DNA from: an uncultured Plesiomonas sp.
Lineage (GTDB): Bacteria > Pseudomonadota > Gammaproteobacteria > Enterobacterales > CAMTGL01
Assembly: GCA_947071955.1 (NCBI GenBank)
Contig: CAMTGL010000008.1
Coordinates: forward strand, 1 to 23,744
DNA length: 23,744 nt
Direction: 5' to 3'
Below the pieces are notes generated by a model. The model was not told the origin of the DNA, searched no databases, and worked only from the letters and a program-made list of their open reading frames with translations. Position 1 is the stretch's first letter; every line of letters begins with the position of its first letter. Position numbers and translations under genes: made by a program. Positions 20,927 to 23,744 of the stretch are shown here, in pieces.

Positions 20927-22954
20927 ATGGCCGATAGCATTACACAACAGTTAGCCGAGTTACGCGAGCAGCTCCGCCATCATGAATATCTTTATTATGT
21001 ACTCGATCAGCCCTCGATACCTGATGCCGAATATGATCGTCAGATGCAGCAGTTGCGGGATCTGGAAGCAGAACATCCGGAGTTAGTTACGCCAGACTCC
21101 CCGACACAGCGTGTCGGTGGTGCGCCGCTTAGCGGCTTTTCTCAGGTGAAGCATGAAGTCCCGATGCTTTCACTGGATAACGCATTCGGTAATGACGATT
21201 TTTTGGCATTTCAAAAAAGAGTACTAGACCGTCTTGGTAGCACTCAAACACTGACGTATTCGTGCGAGCCGAAACTTGACGGCTTGGCTGTCAGTTTGCT
21301 GTATGTTGACGGTCTTTTGGTTCAGGCGGCAACCCGTGGTGATGGCATGACAGGTGAAGAGATCACCGAAAATGTGCGCACTATTCGCTCCATTCCACTG
21401 CGTTTACATGGCGAATACCCTCAGCGCTTGGAGGTTCGTGGTGAAGTTTTCATGACGCGTGATGGCTTTGAACGTATAAATGAACAGGCTCGCCACAAAG
21501 GAGAGAAGCTGTTTGTCAACCCGCGTAATGCAGCCGCAGGTTCACTGCGTCAACTTGATAGCAAAATTACCGCTCAACGCCCATTAGCCTTTTATGCCTA
21601 TGGCATTGGTATTGCTGATACCCATAGCGGCAATCATCTGCCTGAAAGCCATATCGCGCGCTTAAACGTACTGCGTGAGTGGGGGTTGCCGGTGAGCAAT
21701 GAAGTTAAGCAAGTTAATGGCGAACAGGCCGTGCTTGCTTACTATGCCGATATTCTGGCGAGACGTGATCAGCTTAACTTTGACATTGATGGTGTCGTTA
21801 TCAAAGTGGATGATCTTGCACTGCAAACCCAGTTAGGATTTGTAGCCAGAGCGCCCCGCTGGGCAATTGCCGTGAAATTTCCGGCGCAAGAAGAGTTGAC
21901 CACCGTACTGGATGTCGAGTTTCAGGTCGGTAGAACCGGCGCTATTACCCCTGTGGCGAAATTAGACCCTGTTTTTGTCGGTGGGGTCACGGTCAGTAAT
22001 GCCACGCTGCACAATGCAGATGAGATTACCCGCTTAGGGCTCTGTATTGGCGATACTGTCGTGATCCGACGAGCGGGTGATGTTATCCCTAAAATAGCCA
22101 GTGTCGTGCTAGAGCGTCGGCCTGCGTGCGTTACAGAGATTATATTTCCTACCGAGTGTCCAGTTTGTGCCTCTTCCGTTGAGCGTGTTGAAGGCGAAGC
22201 GGTTGCGCGTTGCAGTGGCGGATTAATCTGCCCAGCCCAGCGTAAAGAAGCCATCCGTCATTTTGCATCTCGCCGCGCTTTTGATATTGAGGGAATGGGC
22301 GAAAAAATTGTTGATCAACTTGTCGAACGTGAGTTGATTCAAACGCCTGCAGATCTGTTTCGTCTCTCACTAGGAGAGCTAACCCGTCTTGAACGAATGG
22401 GGCCAAAGTCGGCACAAAACTTACTCAGTGCCATCGAAAAGGCCAAAAAAACCACCTTTGCCCGTTTTCTGTATGCGTTGGGGATTCGTGAAGTCGGGGA
22501 GGCTACGGCAGCCAATTTAGCGGCACACTTTCATACATTAACGGCATTGCGTGAAGCTAATCATGAAAGTTTGCAAACCGTGCAAGATGTAGGGGCGGTG
22601 GTCGCTGCGCATGTTTACCACTTTTTGCGTGAACCACATAACATCACCGTTATTGATAATCTGCTGCAGCAGGGCATTTTTTGGGAAGAAACTTCGGTTG
22701 ATGCGGTGAGTGCACCGATAGATTCACCGTTATTGAATAAAACTGTTGTATTAACCGGAACATTAACCCGAATGACCCGAGATGATGCAAAAGCCTATTT
22801 ATTGCAATTAGGTTGTAAAGTCACGGGAAGTGTATCGAGTAAAACAGACTATTTAATTGCAGGTGATGCCGCAGGCTCAAAATTAGCAAAAGCCCAAGCA
22901 TTAGGTATTTCAATTCTCACTGAAGATGAATTTTTAGAAATAATTAACCGCTAA
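20927..22954 (+). CDS. ligA: NAD-dependent DNA ligase LigA
   Basis: LigA seals nicks between Okazaki fragments and in repair, using NAD as adenylate donor. The 675-residue protein (671 in E. coli) has all domains in order: Ia domain with YYVLDQPSIPDAEYD (about 23-37), adenylation domain with nucleophile Lys116 in CEPKLDGLAV, DGVVIKVDD with Lys292 and VKFPA with Lys317, OB fold, a zinc finger with Cys411, Cys414, Cys429 and Cys435, a helix-hairpin-helix region (about 445-590) and a C-terminal BRCT domain (about 595-675, with KTVVLTGTLTRMTRDDAKAYL). An AAGGGGG site precedes the ATG. The gene is expected to be essential. Confidence 0.98.
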   Translation: MADSITQQLAELREQLRHHEYLYYVLDQPSIPDAEYDRQMQQLRDLEAEHPELVTPDSPTQRVGGAPLSGFSQVKHEVPMLSLDNAFGNDDFLAFQKRVLDRLGSTQTLTYSCEPKLDGLAVSLLYVDGLLVQAATRGDGMTGEEITENVRTIRSIPLRLHGEYPQRLEVRGEVFMTRDGFERINEQARHKGEKLFVNPRNAAAGSLRQLDSKITAQRPLAFYAYGIGIADTHSGNHLPESHIARLNVLREWGLPVSNEVKQVNGEQAVLAYYADILARRDQLNFDIDGVVIKVDDLALQTQLGFVARAPRWAIAVKFPAQEELTTVLDVEFQVGRTGAITPVAKLDPVFVGGVTVSNATLHNADEITRLGLCIGDTVVIRRAGDVIPKIASVVLERRPACVTEIIFPTECPVCASSVERVEGEAVARCSGGLICPAQRKEAIRHFASRRAFDIEGMGEKIVDQLVERELIQTPADLFRLSLGELTRLERMGPKSAQNLLSAIEKAKKTTFARFLYALGIREVGEATAANLAAHFHTLTALREANHESLQTVQDVGAVVAAHVYHFLREPHNITVIDNLLQQGIFWEETSVDAVSAPIDSPLLNKTVVLTGTLTRMTRDDAKAYLLQLGCKVTGSVSSKTDYLIAGDAAGSKLAKAQALGISILTEDEFLEIINR

Positions 22955-23459
22955 TCTGCGTCGCAAAATAAGCGCCCTGTTATTGAAAAAATAGGGCGCA
23001 ATTAGTGCGAAACATATCATGCTAATGCGTCTTTATTCATATTAATTTGCGATGCATATCTTATTTTATTCATTTTATATTTTAATTTCGATAACAATAT
23101 AAAATGTAATACGTCAATGTGTATTTATTAAGTTATTGAAATTAAATGATATTTTTCTATATCATTGATTTAACACGTATTTGAGTACCTGCCTTATAAA
23201 TAGTTCCAGTCCTCCTGTAATATTTTTTTGCACTCTGTCATAAATTTATAAAAAAGCCACGAATAAGCATTGATGTTTTGCGCTGCGAAAGTACTCTTGT
23301 TATGTACCTACTGCCTCTCCACACGGAAGACTGAGGTGGTTGAGTGTTTACCCGTGTGGGGTTTAGTTAGTTTTTATTTCTTTGGGAGAACTCTGGTTAG
23401 CGGTGGCATAAATAACTGACCAGAGCACGGATAAAATATCCAATAAATGGGAGTTCGTA
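22955..23459. other. 505-base AT-rich stretch between ligA and the porin gene, with several inverted repeats
   Basis: No gene is supported. After ligA, GCGCCCT (22972-22978) pairs with AGGGCGC (22993-22999), a likely 3' hairpin without a T-run on the plus strand. Then come CATTTTATATT/AATATAAAATG (23071-23081, 23096-23106; 11 perfect pairs) and AATGATAT/ATATCATT (23145-23152, 23159-23166; 8 perfect pairs). The last 140 bases are probably the porin leader and carry two more hairpins listed separately. Promoters are not obvious; TTGCAC at about 23228 followed by TATAAA is a poor match in spacing. Confidence 0.55.
23317..23425 (+). promoter_or_regulatory. Two-hairpin 5' leader of the porin gene
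   Basis: CTCCACACGG (23317-23326) pairs with CCGTGTGGGG (23352-23361), ten pairs with one G-T, around a 25-base loop. CTCTGGTTAG (23391-23400) pairs with CTGACCAGAG (23416-23425), ten pairs with one G-T, around a 15-base loop. The second ends 34 bases before the start codon, leaving the ribosome site GGGAG unpaired. Long folded leaders that bind small RNAs are common for outer-membrane porins; a role here is inference. Confidence 0.6.
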
Positions 23460-23744
23460 ATGGAAGCGAAACAATTTAAAGTTGCAGCGTTATCGCTGGC
23501 TGTCTTTGGTGCATTAGCATCAACATCAGTTATGGCTCAGCAAGATGCTGGAAGCCCTACTTATGGCGCAAGCTACGAAAAGTTTATTGATGATTCTAAA
23601 CTAACTGGTGGTTTGTTCTACTTCCAGCGTGATCGTGATCGTCGTGGTAGCGGAGTTCCTGGTGCTGATGAGAATGCACCTTATGCACACAACTTAGCGC
23701 ATTCCACAGCCCAAGTAGCTTTGAATTTTAACTCTGGTTATGCA
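23460..23744 (+). CDS. OprD-type outer membrane porin, N-terminal part (cut by window end)
   Basis: The first 95 codons are present and the frame is open to the window edge. A Sec signal peptide covers residues 1-26 (hydrophobic core AALSLAVFGALAST, cut after VMA). The mature start contains FIDDSKLTGGLFYFQRDRDR, like the OprD/chitoporin family pattern of F-x-D-D-S-x-L followed by aromatic strand residues, and later NLAHSTAQVALNFNSGYA, like the second strand of these 18-stranded barrels. The substrate cannot be told from this part; relatives carry amino acids, small organic acids or sugars. GGGAG lies six bases before the ATG. A folded leader precedes it. Confidence 0.8.
   Translation, partial: MEAKQFKVAALSLAVFGALASTSVMAQQDAGSPTYGASYEKFIDDSKLTGGLFYFQRDRDRRGSGVPGADENAPYAHNLAHSTAQVALNFNSGYA

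Overview
The window reads as core chromosome of a gammaproteobacterium with roughly balanced base composition. Gene content and order point to Aeromonadales, close to Tolumonas or Aeromonas; that placement is inference from gene resemblance, not a database result. I see no transposase, phage gene, CRISPR array, tRNA or rRNA. Almost every gene of ordinary length can be assigned to a known family.

Region 1 (1-9.86 kb) is a nitrate respiration island. After a small winged-helix protein gene (236-526, +), the nitrate-responsive two-component pair narQ-narP runs leftward and ends in a hairpin terminator. Divergent from narQ is the periplasmic nitrate reductase operon napFDAGHBC (3469-9793, +), tightly packed, with ATGA-type overlaps at napD/napA and napH/napB. 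The shared 350-base intergenic region carries a near-consensus FNR site and a NarP-like inverted repeat upstream of napF. NarQ senses nitrate or nitrite and phosphorylates NarP. NarP with FNR is expected to activate nap. NapC and NapGH pass quinol electrons through NapB to the molybdenum enzyme NapA. NapD and NapF help mature NapA. The operon ends at a strong terminator at 9827-9863.

Region 2 (9.86-13.1 kb) holds ypeA-yfeZ, yfeY and yfeX, neighbours in Escherichia coli too: an acetyltransferase, a DUF2919 membrane protein, a lipoprotein and a haem-containing DyP-type peroxidase. A highly folded 130-base stretch without a gene precedes ypeA, and strong hairpins or palindromes precede yfeY and yfeX. 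A perfect 14-bp terminator stem separates yfeX from the convergent crr.

Region 3 (13.15-22.95 kb) has the enterobacterial order crr-ptsI-ptsH-cysK / cysZ / zipA-ligA: the general sugar phosphotransferase proteins, cysteine synthase, the sulfate transporter CysZ, the division protein ZipA and NAD-dependent DNA ligase. Its one departure is a long ketoacyl-ACP synthase III gene (17594-18718, +) between cysK and cysZ, resembling the Pseudomonas aeruginosa PA3286 type.

Region 4 (22.95-23.744 kb) is a 505-base AT-rich intergenic stretch with several perfect inverted repeats, followed by the first 95 codons of an OprD-type outer membrane porin cut by the window end.

I found no new multi-gene system. 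The best leads are non-coding: the folded stretch at 9894-10010, the napA-napG hairpin, the paired 9-bp repeats before the ketoacyl synthase gene, the inverted repeat over the likely ptsH promoter and the hairpins in the porin leader.
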